DNA from: Aminobacterium mobile DSM 12262
GTDB taxonomy: Bacteria; Synergistota; Synergistia; Synergistales; Aminobacteriaceae
Assembly (NCBI RefSeq): GCF_000526395.1
Contig: NZ_JAFZ01000001.1
Location: 310,001 to 374,000, forward strand
Direction of reading: 5' to 3'
DNA: 64,000 bases
In this document: positions 34,967 to 43,685 of the stretch, piece by piece
Position numbering within the stretch: the stretch's first letter is position 1
Layout: each line of letters begins with the position of its first letter
The notes under the pieces: generated by a model
Told to the model about the DNA's origin: nothing
The model's database searches: none
The model's input: the letters and a program-made list of their open reading frames with translations, nothing else
Made by a program: the position numbers and the translations under genes

Positions 34967-36259
34967 ATGGAAACCTTGAAGCTGAGACGAATCTCAATTT
35001 CAAACATAGAGTTTGGGACAGTCACTGAAATTAAGGATAAGACTCTTTTTATAGATAAAGAAGAGCTCGTTTCCCTTCTTCTCGAAGATAAGCAGCTTCA
35101 AAGTGTTGATATTAAAGTAGCTCGGCCTGGGGAAAGCAAGCGAATTATCCCTGTAAAAGATGTCATAGAGCCTCGAACGAAACTCGAAGAAAAAACCTAC
35201 ACCTTCCCGGGCTTTTTTTGTGACCCTAATTTCCTTTCGGGTCGAGGAACCACAGTTGTTCTCGATGGGGCAGCTGTGGTGACGTCAGGTAAACTTGTGA
35301 ATTTCCAGGAAGGTCTCATAGATATGAAGGGAAAAGGTGCGGAATACAGCATCTTTTCGAAGAAGAACAATATAGTTTTGCTTTTTGAGCCAGTCCCTGG
35401 TCTTGGGAAACATGAACACGAGCGAAGTGTACGAAACGGCGGCATTAAGGTCGCCCGTTTCCTGGCAGAAGCAGTAAAGAACTACCCTTTATACGAAGAA
35501 ACAACGTACACGGTTCCTACGTTGGCGGAACTCCTAGGAAGAAACAGCTCATTACCTAAAGTGATTTATGTCTGTCAAGCCATAGCACAAGGATTGCTTC
35601 ACGATAACTATTTCTATGGTCTCAACGCGCAGGGATGTCTTCCTGTCTTCATGAATCCGACAGAGCTTATGGATGGAGCTGTGGTAAGCGGCAATTGCGC
35701 AGCCCCATGCCACAAACATACTACGTACCACCATCAAAACAACCCTATTGTAGAAGATCTTTTATTAGAACATGAAAAAAATATTAATTTTCTAGGAGTT
35801 ATAGTCGCTCCTGTTCGCACAGCTTTCGTAGAGAAAGAGCGGATCTGCAACCAGGTATTCAAAATAGCTGAAATGCTGGGAGCAGATGGGGCCATTATTT
35901 CCGAAGATGGGGGAGGCAACCCCGAGGCCGATCTCATGATGCTCACGAGGCTCTTTGAAAAGCGTGGCATAAAAACAGTGCTGGTCACAGATGAATATGC
36001 TGGTTCTGATGGTGCGTCTCCAGGCCTTGCAGATGTAACTCCAGAGGCAGATGCTGTTGTAACGAACGGAAACGGGAATGAGCGAGTGATTTTACCTCCT
36101 ATGGACGAAGTTATTGGCCATATTGAATGTGTTGATGTCATTACAGGCGGTCATTCCGGCAGTCTTCTCCCTGATGGGTCTGTGTCTATGGAAATAGCTG
36201 GCATCATGGGGGCTACCAACGAATTAGGCATAGAAAACCTCACCACATGGGCAATTTAG
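34967..36259 (+). CDS. Glycine/sarcosine/betaine reductase component B, alpha/beta proprotein (GrdE/G/I-like)
   Basis: 430 residues, about the length of GrdE. In the family this proprotein is cut at an internal cysteine, which becomes a pyruvoyl group that forms a Schiff base with the substrate amine. The corresponding site is VVSGNCAAPCHKHTTYH, with C244 (and C248) as nucleophile candidates. SEDGGGNPEADLMML and VITGGHSGSLLPDGS are further family blocks. ATG 34967 is preceded by a G-run. It is directly followed by its selenoprotein partner. Which amine substrate it binds is not known; glycine, sarcosine and betaine forms look alike. Confidence 0.9.
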   Translation: METLKLRRISISNIEFGTVTEIKDKTLFIDKEELVSLLLEDKQLQSVDIKVARPGESKRIIPVKDVIEPRTKLEEKTYTFPGFFCDPNFLSGRGTTVVLDGAAVVTSGKLVNFQEGLIDMKGKGAEYSIFSKKNNIVLLFEPVPGLGKHEHERSVRNGGIKVARFLAEAVKNYPLYEETTYTVPTLAELLGRNSSLPKVIYVCQAIAQGLLHDNYFYGLNAQGCLPVFMNPTELMDGAVVSGNCAAPCHKHTTYHHQNNPIVEDLLLEHEKNINFLGVIVAPVRTAFVEKERICNQVFKIAEMLGADGAIISEDGGGNPEADLMMLTRLFEKRGIKTVLVTDEYAGSDGASPGLADVTPEADAVVTNGNGNERVILPPMDEVIGHIECVDVITGGHSGSLLPDGSVSMEIAGIMGATNELGIENLTTWAI

Positions 36260-36270
36260 GAGGAGGAGCT

Positions 36271-37581
36271 ATGAAAAAGATCAAAGTCGTTCATTACATA
36301 AATCAATTTTTCGGGCAGATTGGTGGGGAGGATAAAGCAGGTATACATCCCTTTACGACAGATGGGCCAGTGGGTATTGGTAATATTTTTCAACAAGAGT
36401 CTGATAATCGGTATGTAATAGTAAAAACGATTATTTGCGGAGATAACTATGCAGCGGAGAACTTAGAGACAGTGAAAGAACAGGTTCTTCTATGGGTTAA
36501 GAAGGAAGAACCAGATCTATTTATTGCAGGGCCAGCCTTTGCTGCGGGACGATATGGAACCTCTTGCGGCACCCTATGTCAAGCTATAACAACGACTTTG
36601 AAAATCCCAGCTATAACAGCCATGCATCCTGTAAATCCAGGGGTAGATATTGCCAGAAAAGATCTTTTCATTATTGAAACAGGTGATTCAGCTCGGGAAA
36701 TTTCTTCTGTTGTGCCTCGAATGATTCATCTCGCGGATAAAGTTCTGGAGAAGAAAACTATTGGAGGCCCTGAAGAAGAAGGATATATCCCAAGAGGCAT
36801 ACGAACCAATATACGGAAACCTCAAAGGGGATCTCGGCGAGCAGTGGATATGTTGGTTAACAAACTTTACAACCGTCCTTACATTACAGAACTCCCCATG
36901 CCAGTCTTCGATACTGTTCCTCCAGCTCGCCCTGTCTTAAACATGAGAGATGCCGTAATCGCCATTGGTACGGAGGGTGGGATTGTACCTCGAGGAAATC
37001 CAGACCGAATAGAGGCTCATAACGCTTCGAAATGGTGTCACTATTCCATAGAGGGCCTCGATGCATTGCAAAAAGGGGATTATGAAGTCGCTCATGGAGG
37101 CTACGATCCTGTAGCTGCAAATGAAAATCCTAATCGTGTATTGCCTCTTGATGCTGCACGGATTTTAGAAAAAGAGAAGGCTTTTGCTCGTCTCCATAAC
37201 GAATATCCCGTTACTGTAGGAAATGTTACGGCGGTGAGGTCTGCGGAACGATATGGGCGAGAAATAGGAGAAATGCTTTTAAGCCAGGGGGTACATGGAG
37301 TTATTCTTACTTCCACTTGAGGAACGGGTACTCGTTGCGGAGCAACGTTGGCCCGAGAAATAGAGCGAGTGGGGTTACCAGCAGTTCTCATTACAGCCAT
37401 CCCATCGGTTGCCTTCACAGTAGGGGCCAACCGAATAATACGAGGGGTTGCTATTCCTCATCCAGTAGGCGCTCCTTCAGAGAAGCCAGCAGAAGAGCTT
37501 GCCATCCGGAAACGTCTTCTTGAAAGAGCTCTCAAAGCCTTGTCTGAACCCATTTTAGAACAGACTATTTTCGAGGAATAG
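36271..37581 (+). CDS. Glycine/sarcosine/betaine reductase component B selenoprotein (GrdB/F/H-like)
   Basis: Selenoprotein subunit, 436 residues when the in-frame TGA at 37318-37320 is read as selenocysteine (residue 350). The frame on both sides is continuous: VHGVILTST-U-GTGTRCGATLARE, which is the active-site motif of GrdB with Sec at the same position as in known 436-residue GrdB. A SECIS-like hairpin follows the TGA. FAAGRYGTSCGTLCQ and AIGTEGGIVPRGNPDRIEA are other family blocks. The selenol attacks the activated substrate and hands an acetyl-carrying group to GrdA, which is not in this window. ATG 36271 follows AGGAGGAGG. An automated annotation would split it into two genes at the TGA. 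Confidence 0.93.
37318..37355 (+). promoter_or_regulatory. UGA selenocysteine codon with SECIS-like hairpin
   Basis: TGA at 37318-37320 is followed by CGTTGC-GGA-GCAACG (37333-37347), six perfect pairs with a three-base loop containing two Gs about 19 bases after the TGA. An outer helix CGGG (37325-37328) with CCCG (37352-37355) encloses it. This matches the bacterial SECIS architecture. Confidence 0.85.
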
Positions 37582-37583
37582 AA

Positions 37584-37934
37584 ATGCGTATCCTATCGAA
37601 CAATCCTCGGGTGATCAGTGCTTTCTCCCAAGCAGAATCTATAAAAGGTTCGGCCTCCCTTGTGTTGGAGTTTGCACGGAAATACATCCATGTGGGGTTT
37701 GTTCTCTTTGCGCATCCATTAGCTGGGAATGCTCGTCTTTGCCGAAATCCTTACAGATCTGTTGTACTCGATGGACCTCAGAATGAAGTGTGTGCCCGGT
37801 CGGTACTCTGGATTGATGATGCAATTGAACGTCTATCTCGAGGACAATTCGATAGCGATATAGCCAAGCAAGATGACTATAGCTTCATTGATTATGATTT
37901 GCTCTTATCGACGATTCGCTTAAATATAACCTAA
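37584..37934 (+). CDS. grdX: GrdX-like protein
   Basis: 116 residues resembling GrdX, a small protein of unknown role encoded in glycine reductase operons. The start ILSNNPRVI fits the family. It begins two bases after the selenoprotein stop codon, so it is translationally linked. It supports the view that the two preceding genes are a working reductase component. Confidence 0.75.
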   Translation: MRILSNNPRVISAFSQAESIKGSASLVLEFARKYIHVGFVLFAHPLAGNARLCRNPYRSVVLDGPQNEVCARSVLWIDDAIERLSRGQFDSDIAKQDDYSFIDYDLLLSTIRLNIT

Positions 37935-37947
37935 AGGAGGGGTAGCA

Positions 37948-39033
37948 ATGGATCATAAATTTGCAGTACTTGGCAGCGGGAATGGAGCACGGGCTTTTTG
38001 TGCACAGATAGGGGCTAAAGGGTACGACGTTATGATGTGGGAACCTCTCGAGGCTACCGAAGATTACAAACGACTTCGGGAAGAAAAGAAGATGTATCTT
38101 AAAGGAGATATTAATCTAGAAGGTAATTTAATGGGTGTTACCATGGACATTGCTGAAGCTATGGATAAGGCGAAAGTGCTTTTTGTGGTCGTTCCTTCTT
38201 TTGCACATGAGCCTATCTTCAAGAAAATGCTCCCCCATCTTAAAGATGGACAGCATGTAGTAGTAGTACCTGGTAACTATGCTGGTTTCAGACTTCGTAA
38301 AATAATGAAAGAAGCTGGAGTTGATGTAAAAATTTCCATTTCAGAGACAGCTTCTATGCCTTATGCTTGCCGCATTAGCAGCTACAATACAGTCCGGATT
38401 TTTAAAAAGAAATTTAAGTTGCAAATTGCCACTTCTCCTGCAGCTGAAGCAAAAGAAGTATTCGAAATAATGCAAGATATTTTTAAGGGATATGTAGAAT
38501 TTATTCCCTCCAATAGTTTACTTGCCATTGACCTTGATAATATCAACTTTACCCTCCACCCACTGCCAGTTCTTCTAAATTATGGCGCTATCGAAAAAAA
38601 TCCGGAAGGATTTCGCCATTACATGGATGGAATTACTCCCGAGATAACAAAGCTTATGGAAAAAATGGATGAAGAGCGAAGAGCCATTGGTAGAGCTTAT
38701 GGAGTAAATCTCATTGAAGCCCTTGAACAGCTTAAAATGTTTTACGGAGACAATGACACAAAAACATATTATGAGTACGTGCAGAGTCCTCAATCTCCCT
38801 ATGAAGACTTAATAGGGCATAATATAAAAGGGCGATACCTTACAGAAGATGTTCCCGGAGTTCTTGTTCCGGCCCTGCTGCTTGCCCGAAAAGCTGGTTG
38901 TAGTGCTCCTACAGTGGAGCTTGCGGTGGAATTGGCTTCTCGTCTTCATGGAGTGGACTATCTGAAGAATGGAACCACCCTTGAGACACTGGGTATTGCA
39001 GATCTTTCCATTGACCAGATTCGTAATATTTAA
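37948..39033 (+). CDS. Opine dehydrogenase family protein (octopine/nopaline dehydrogenase-like)
   Basis: 361 residues. N-terminal Rossmann motif AVLGSGNGARAFCAQI (residues 6-21), SETASMPYACR near residue 132 and, in the C-terminal helical domain, LDNINFTLHPLPVLLNYG with the His typical of the octopine/nopaline dehydrogenase fold. Such enzymes reversibly join an amino acid to a keto acid to form an N-carboxyalkyl amino acid. AAGGAGG precedes the ATG. Last gene of the operon. Its role here may be oxidative cleavage or formation of an opine-like intermediate; the direction cannot be told from sequence. Confidence 0.85.
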   Translation: MDHKFAVLGSGNGARAFCAQIGAKGYDVMMWEPLEATEDYKRLREEKKMYLKGDINLEGNLMGVTMDIAEAMDKAKVLFVVVPSFAHEPIFKKMLPHLKDGQHVVVVPGNYAGFRLRKIMKEAGVDVKISISETASMPYACRISSYNTVRIFKKKFKLQIATSPAAEAKEVFEIMQDIFKGYVEFIPSNSLLAIDLDNINFTLHPLPVLLNYGAIEKNPEGFRHYMDGITPEITKLMEKMDEERRAIGRAYGVNLIEALEQLKMFYGDNDTKTYYEYVQSPQSPYEDLIGHNIKGRYLTEDVPGVLVPALLLARKAGCSAPTVELAVELASRLHGVDYLKNGTTLETLGIADLSIDQIRNI

Positions 39034-39044
39034 CAAAAGAACTG

Positions 39045-39082
39045 AAAAGGGGCAGCCTTAACAAGGCTGCCCCTTTTCTTTA
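39045..39082. terminator. Bidirectional terminator at the end of the TRAP/Grd operon
   Basis: AAAAGGGGCAGCCTT (39045-39059) pairs with AAGGCTGCCCCTTTT (39063-39077), 15 perfect pairs with a three-base loop, T-rich on both outer sides. Serves the operon and the convergent gene ending at 39106. Confidence 0.88.
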
Positions 39083-39105
39083 TGAGATGTTTGGGGTTGT
39101 TTTAT

Positions 39106-40416
39106 TTAGCAGGCAGAGCGAGAAGCCATAATATCGAGAATAATTTTGTCTACGTCACTCATTCCCTGGGTGTTTACCGTTACCACATTGGCGACGGTTT
39201 CTTCGATCTTCTCGTCAATAACTCCCTGGGGGATTTCAATGCAATGTCCGTTCATAACGAGCTCTGCGGCCTGTACAGCCTCAAAAGCTCCAGTTCCGAC
39301 CTTCAGTGAGCATGTTTCCTTGGCTCCATCGCACAGCATTCCAACAAGGTTCCCCAGCACAAGCTCCATGGCTTTGGCTGCCTGGACATCGGAACCTCCC
39401 AGAAGATGAACGATCCCGCCGGCAGCACCGGCTCCAGCCGCTACGGCACATCCGCAAACCGGGCTCAGTCGTCCCATCCGGCTCTTCACGAAGCTTGTAC
39501 ACAGGTGGCTGTAAATAATGCCTTCCGCTATCTCTCTGTCGCTTTTGCCCAGTTCACGTCCCAGAATATAGACGGGCAGGATGGCGGTGATTCCATGGTT
39601 CCCACTCCCCGCGCTGCTCATGACAGGGTAGGGGGCTCCAGACATTCGAGCGTCGGAAGCTGCGGAACTAATAGCGCGAATTTTAATGGACCGGTCCAGG
39701 GTCTCCCAGTTGGCAGCGGCTTTTTTGAGGGTTTTGCCCACCTCAAGACCGAGGGTTTGGCTCTCGTCGAAACCATGTTCTGCCATGTCCATATTCATTT
39801 GTGCCCCTTCCAGCGCATAGGCGGCATCATTGTCGTCCATCTGCTGGATAAGGTCCACCACAGATGAGAAGGGCATTTGGGCGATCTCCTGCGCGGCAGA
39901 AAGAGACTCTTTCTCTCCAGATTTATTCTCTTTTGTCTCTGCCTCAAGAGAGAAGACAGTTTTCCCATCAAGGGTGACCTGTACAATGCCTGTATGGCTG
40001 CCTTCAATGATACAGATGGCTGTTTTATCCCCGCCCTGCACGCTTGCTTTGACATAAACACCGTTCCGGTCGGGATCCGGGAGGACCTGTACATGTCCGG
40101 CAGACACCATTTTCTGAGCTTTAAGCACCATGTCGTCAGTACAGTCTTTGAGGACTTCGAGACCGAGGGAACTCTTTCCGCACAAGGCGCCTAGCGCCGC
40201 GGCAATGACATTGCCCCGAAGGCCGTTTGTCCCGGGAATGCCTACAGACATTCCATTCTTGAATATATTTCCACTCACCAGAACCTTAATGGAATTTACA
40301 GAGACCTTTCCCAGCTCTTCCGTAGCCCGGGCGACAGCCAAAGCTACCGCGCCGGGCTCGGTACATCCTAATGCAGGCTTTACCTCTTCTTTAAGGAAAT
40401 TCTTGAGCGATACCAT
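39106..40416 (-). CDS. UPF0597/CyuA-like protein, GC-rich paralogue
   Basis: 436 residues, start ATG 40416 behind AAGGAG. KEEVKPALGCTEPGAVALA, SDARMSGAPYPVMSSAGSGNHGI, RMGRLSPVCGCAVAAGAGAAGG and GMLCDGAKETCSLKVG are the family blocks, so it is a likely cysteine desulfidase or serine-dehydratase-like lyase. Its codon use is clearly richer in G and C than that of the paralogue at 33684 and of neighbours, which suggests recent arrival from elsewhere. It lies 28 bases downstream of the URO-D-like gene, in one operon with it. Confidence 0.88.
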   Translation of the reverse strand: MVSLKNFLKEEVKPALGCTEPGAVALAVARATEELGKVSVNSIKVLVSGNIFKNGMSVGIPGTNGLRGNVIAAALGALCGKSSLGLEVLKDCTDDMVLKAQKMVSAGHVQVLPDPDRNGVYVKASVQGGDKTAICIIEGSHTGIVQVTLDGKTVFSLEAETKENKSGEKESLSAAQEIAQMPFSSVVDLIQQMDDNDAAYALEGAQMNMDMAEHGFDESQTLGLEVGKTLKKAAANWETLDRSIKIRAISSAASDARMSGAPYPVMSSAGSGNHGITAILPVYILGRELGKSDREIAEGIIYSHLCTSFVKSRMGRLSPVCGCAVAAGAGAAGGIVHLLGGSDVQAAKAMELVLGNLVGMLCDGAKETCSLKVGTGAFEAVQAAELVMNGHCIEIPQGVIDEKIEETVANVVTVNTQGMSDVDKIILDIMASRSAC

Positions 40417-40444
40417 GTATATAGACTCCTTCTCTTCAGCAGAT

Positions 40445-41434
40445 TTACCGTGCTGTCTCTTCGATAAGTTTCTTGACAAGCAGCAGACGCTCGTCGGATG
40501 TGTTCGGGTTAACTACGCAGCCAGGAGCAAAAATAACAGCTTTTCCATCATTATGTTTCCATGTATCTTGAACCTGAGCGCGAAGTTCTTCTTCTGTCCC
40601 ATTGGGAAGAGTGTGCTTGTGGCTCAATCCTCCGCAGAAGCAGCGGTCGGTTTTAGCCCGAGCTTCCTCCATGGAAGGACCGTCATCTCTATCATGCCAG
40701 TTCAAAACTTGAATTGGGTAATCAAGAAGTTCCTCGAAATAGATGTTCGATCCATGAATGTGAAGCACGTTAAACCAAGATGTATCTTTAATGGCGTCAA
40801 GGATGACTCGGTCGTACTTTTTCATGAACTCGTTGAGTTGTGTTTCGTTAAGACGGTCGCGGCTTGCCATCTGCGTAGCAAAAAATACTCCCGCCGCACC
40901 GTTCTCAACAGCAGCCAGAGCAAATTCCTTCGTGGTCTCGGTAATAACTTCCAATCCCTTATGAACCTTCTCTGGGCACTCTACCAGGTGCTTTTTCAGA
41001 GTCTCTTCACCAGCCATTTTAAGAGCAGTTGTAAGGGGACTGAAAACAGTCTGTACAATAGGAACCTGACAATGGAGTTCTTTAAGGGCAATTCGCTGAG
41101 ATTCAAGAACAATGGCATACTCCCCAGATGTACCGCAACGAGGAGTAATCTTGTCCCAATCCTCAGGCGTAGCTATAGGGAAATTGGCAGCTACGGGTGG
41201 TTCGCCAAACCCTTCGAATACCTTGAGGTCTGTACCCCAATCAATGGTGGAGAACATTCCGTAAGGCATGTATTTAATAAAGTCCAGATCCAGAGCTTCT
41301 TGATAATGAATAGCGAGCTCCGCCAATCTTCGAGGCATTCTGTCTTTGTTGGGGAAATGCCACCAAAGGCTGTACGGTAAACGATCTGTCTCTTTCCCAG
41401 CTATAGCATGTTCGATTCGTTCGCGATGATTCAT
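40445..41434 (-). CDS. Uroporphyrinogen decarboxylase family protein (methyltransferase-like)
   Basis: 329 residues of the URO-D superfamily, from ATG 41434 behind AAGGAGG. The start NHRERIEHAIAGKETDRLPYS and the end GKAVIFAPGCVVNPNTSDERL are characteristic, and FCGGLSHKHTLPNG with CGG and CV sites resembles the zinc/cobamide methyltransferase branch (MtaA/CmuA) more than true HemE. No corrinoid protein or heme genes are near. Between a GntR regulator and a UPF0597 protein it probably takes part in amine or amino-acid catabolism; the substrate is unknown. Confidence 0.8.
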   Translation of the reverse strand: MNHRERIEHAIAGKETDRLPYSLWWHFPNKDRMPRRLAELAIHYQEALDLDFIKYMPYGMFSTIDWGTDLKVFEGFGEPPVAANFPIATPEDWDKITPRCGTSGEYAIVLESQRIALKELHCQVPIVQTVFSPLTTALKMAGEETLKKHLVECPEKVHKGLEVITETTKEFALAAVENGAAGVFFATQMASRDRLNETQLNEFMKKYDRVILDAIKDTSWFNVLHIHGSNIYFEELLDYPIQVLNWHDRDDGPSMEEARAKTDRCFCGGLSHKHTLPNGTEEELRAQVQDTWKHNDGKAVIFAPGCVVNPNTSDERLLLVKKLIEETAR

Positions 41435-41520
41435 AGATAAATCCTCCTTAGTAAAGAAATTTGGCATAAGCGACATATGTCTGTCTAAGGTTCACAACGC
41501 GTACAGTTCATAGAAAGAAC

Positions 41521-42186
41521 TTACCGCGTTAAATACTGAATTATGTGATGTTCTGCGTTTTTTAAATGCTCTTTCAGAAGATCTACAGCTTTTTCTATAT
41601 TTCTTTCTCGTAAAGCAGTTATCAACTGCTTGTGAGCTTCGATAGATTCAGATTGGAAACTTAAAGTTCTTAAATAAATACGAATATAGCGATCAATATT
41701 CTGGTTGAGAGAATCAATCATAGCGAGAAGGCGAGGCCTCTTCGCATATTGATATAGAAAAGAGTGAAACTTCCAGTTTTGATCACTCCAATTGGCAGAA
41801 TCTTTTTCTGCGCCAGCTTCTTCTACAAGCCGCAGTGCTTCATCAAGGACGTCGTTGGAAAGATTGGGAAAGGCGAAACGCAAGGCTTCAGACTCTAAAA
41901 TAAAACGAATTTCGAAAATTTCTTTTGCTTCATCGGGAGAAAGAGTGGAAACGACCGCTCCTTTATAGGGGTAAAAAGTTACAAGCCCTTCTGCCTCCAA
42001 TTGCATTAAGGCTTCTCGAACGGGGATGCGGCTTACACCTAGCTGGAAAGCGATGTCATCTTGTCGCAGCTGCTGCCCACTTTCCAAATATCCTCTCATA
42101 ATGGCTTCTCTGAGACTTTCTAAGACCTTTTGCTTCATCGTCTTGTCACCGTCAGAGCTAATGGGGGTCAATTGCGCTAAAGACAA
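41521..42186 (-). CDS. FCD-type GntR transcriptional regulator
   Basis: 221 residues with winged helix (GQQLRQDDIAFQLGVSRIPVREALMQLEAEG) and FCD effector domain. I prefer TTG 42186 because GAAGGGAGGGAG ends six bases upstream; the open frame goes to 42210. It is the first gene of the leftward group with the URO-D-like and UPF0597 genes, which it may regulate. A perfect inverted repeat overlaps its promoter. Confidence 0.88.
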   Translation of the reverse strand: MSLAQLTPISSDGDKTMKQKVLESLREAIMRGYLESGQQLRQDDIAFQLGVSRIPVREALMQLEAEGLVTFYPYKGAVVSTLSPDEAKEIFEIRFILESEALRFAFPNLSNDVLDEALRLVEEAGAEKDSANWSDQNWKFHSFLYQYAKRPRLLAMIDSLNQNIDRYIRIYLRTLSFQSESIEAHKQLITALRERNIEKAVDLLKEHLKNAEHHIIQYLTR

Positions 42187-42238
42187 AAAGAACTCCCTCC
42201 CTTCGTTCAATAGTCAGTTTATTTCGCCAATGATTTTA

Positions 42239-42293
42239 TACGATATTTTATATTATTTTTATCTCACTATACTAAATATCGTAAAGATGTCAA
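42239..42293 (-). promoter_or_regulatory. Promoter and candidate operator of the GntR gene
   Basis: On the minus strand TTGACA (42293-42288) and TATAGT (42271-42266) are spaced by 16 bases. TACGATATT (42239-42247) and AATATCGTA (42275-42283) form a perfect nine-base inverted repeat 27 bases apart, one arm inside the spacer and one near the transcript start, suited to autorepression by a looping or two-site dimer. Confidence 0.65.
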
Positions 42294-42383
42294 TAATGAT
42301 GACTGGTTTTGTAAATGTGCAGTGCTTGAACATGATGGGGGCATAAGGAAAAGGGGCGTTCTTTCAGAAATAACCCTTGCCTA

Positions 42384-42420
42384 ATCAAAAAGGTGGCTTC
42401 TCAGAAACGAAGCCACCTTT
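42384..42420 (-). terminator. Terminator of the AI-2E-family gene
   Basis: AAAGGTGGCTTC (42389-42400) pairs with GAAGCCACCTTT (42409-42420); read leftward TTTTTGATTAG follows. It lies 90 bases past the stop codon at 42510. Nothing else is seen between 42294 and 42509. Confidence 0.78.
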
Positions 42421-42509
42421 GTAATCAGTTCCTCAGTTACATAGAGTATCAAATATGCTTTCGTCATTCATTTATATTGCGTTCTTTCAAGACGAGGTAC
42501 TTCCTCTTT

Positions 42510-43595
42510 CTACTTTTTCCTTCGCCCGGATTCCATAAGAATAGCTACTGGCCGAAGGGAAGGGATATTTTCACAGACAATTTTAATGACAACAGCGATG
42601 GGAACGGCGAGTACAGCTCCGAAACCACCCCAGAGCCATCCCCAGAAGAGCAGCGATACTAATACGATAATTGGATTGATGTCGAGAGCGTCTCCCATGA
42701 CCTTGGGGGTTAAGAAATTTCCTATCCCCATTTGAATTATTAATAGAGCGATAGATGCGGCTATAGCAGGCCCCAAATCGGGGTAAAATTTTACCAACGC
42801 CACTAAAATAGGGGGGATAGACGCTAGAATCGATCCAATGTAAGGAATAAAGTTGAGAACAAAGGCCAGCACTCCCCAGTTAACGGCGAAATCCACTCCG
42901 ATGGCCGTTAAGGCGAGCCATGCGGCTATGCCGGTCGCGGCGCTGATGATCACCGCTGTAACTAAATATCGACCTATCTGTGCGGATATGGCGTTAATAA
43001 CCTGCTGCACTCGCTCCGCAGTAGTGGGGGAAAAAGCTCGTTTAAGTTTCCCCCCTGGCGCAGGTGTCCCCAGCAATATGAAGATCAGAAATACGATCAC
43101 GAGAAAAAGATTACTAACCAGAGAAATAGCAGTTCCTGGAAGTGTAAGAAGCCAGGAAGTTAAGCGTTTCCCCCAATCAAATTCAATCAAAAGATCTGTT
43201 GGTAGGTCTGTGGATTGGCCGACATCCTGTATAAGATGTATCAGGCGTTCATAATAGGCCGGGAATGCGTTTACAAAGGGCATTAAACGCCTATAGAGGA
43301 AAGTGAACGCCAGTAAACAGACACCTAAAAAAAGAATAAGTAACAACGTTATAGAGAGGGTAGGAGGAATTTTTTTCTTCTCGAGCTTTCTCACTATAGG
43401 TTTAAAAATATAAGAAAGAAGCCATGCCACTACCAAAGGCATAACAACGCTTCTTGCAGAGCGAAGCACGGCGCCTGCCGCTACAACACAAAGAAACCCC
43501 ATAAAGAAAAAAAGGCTTCGGAACCCATATCGACTTACAACCTGAACCCTTTCTTTTATCTCTTCGTTACTATTATTCTCAGAAGAAGAGCCCAT
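42510..43595 (-). CDS. AI-2E family transporter (PerM/YdiK-like)
   Basis: Inner-membrane protein of 361 residues with about eight hydrophobic segments. VVMPLVVAWLLSYIFKPIVRKLEKKKIPPTL near residue 50 and, in the C-terminal half, FVLNFIPYIGSILASIPPILVAL, VMGDALDINPIIVLVSLLFWGWLWG are the UPF0118 signatures. Functions described for members include export of autoinducer-2 and sodium/lithium-proton antiport; none can be assigned. Stands alone, with AGGAGGGG before ATG. Confidence 0.9.
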   Translation of the reverse strand: MGSSSENNSNEEIKERVQVVSRYGFRSLFFFMGFLCVVAAGAVLRSARSVVMPLVVAWLLSYIFKPIVRKLEKKKIPPTLSITLLLILFLGVCLLAFTFLYRRLMPFVNAFPAYYERLIHLIQDVGQSTDLPTDLLIEFDWGKRLTSWLLTLPGTAISLVSNLFLVIVFLIFILLGTPAPGGKLKRAFSPTTAERVQQVINAISAQIGRYLVTAVIISAATGIAAWLALTAIGVDFAVNWGVLAFVLNFIPYIGSILASIPPILVALVKFYPDLGPAIAASIALLIIQMGIGNFLTPKVMGDALDINPIIVLVSLLFWGWLWGGFGAVLAVPIAVVIKIVCENIPSLRPVAILMESGRRKK

Positions 43596-43685
43596 ATTTC
43601 CCCTCCTATCCTAGGAGGTCTGCGTTGATACGACCACCTATGCAGCCAATGTAACCGATGTGGCCAATATAGACAATAATTAAAT

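Noticed and set aside
40130-41380. 416-codon open frame on the plus strand
   Set aside because: It is antisense to the UPF0597 and URO-D-like genes, has no family resemblance and is explained by their codon bias.
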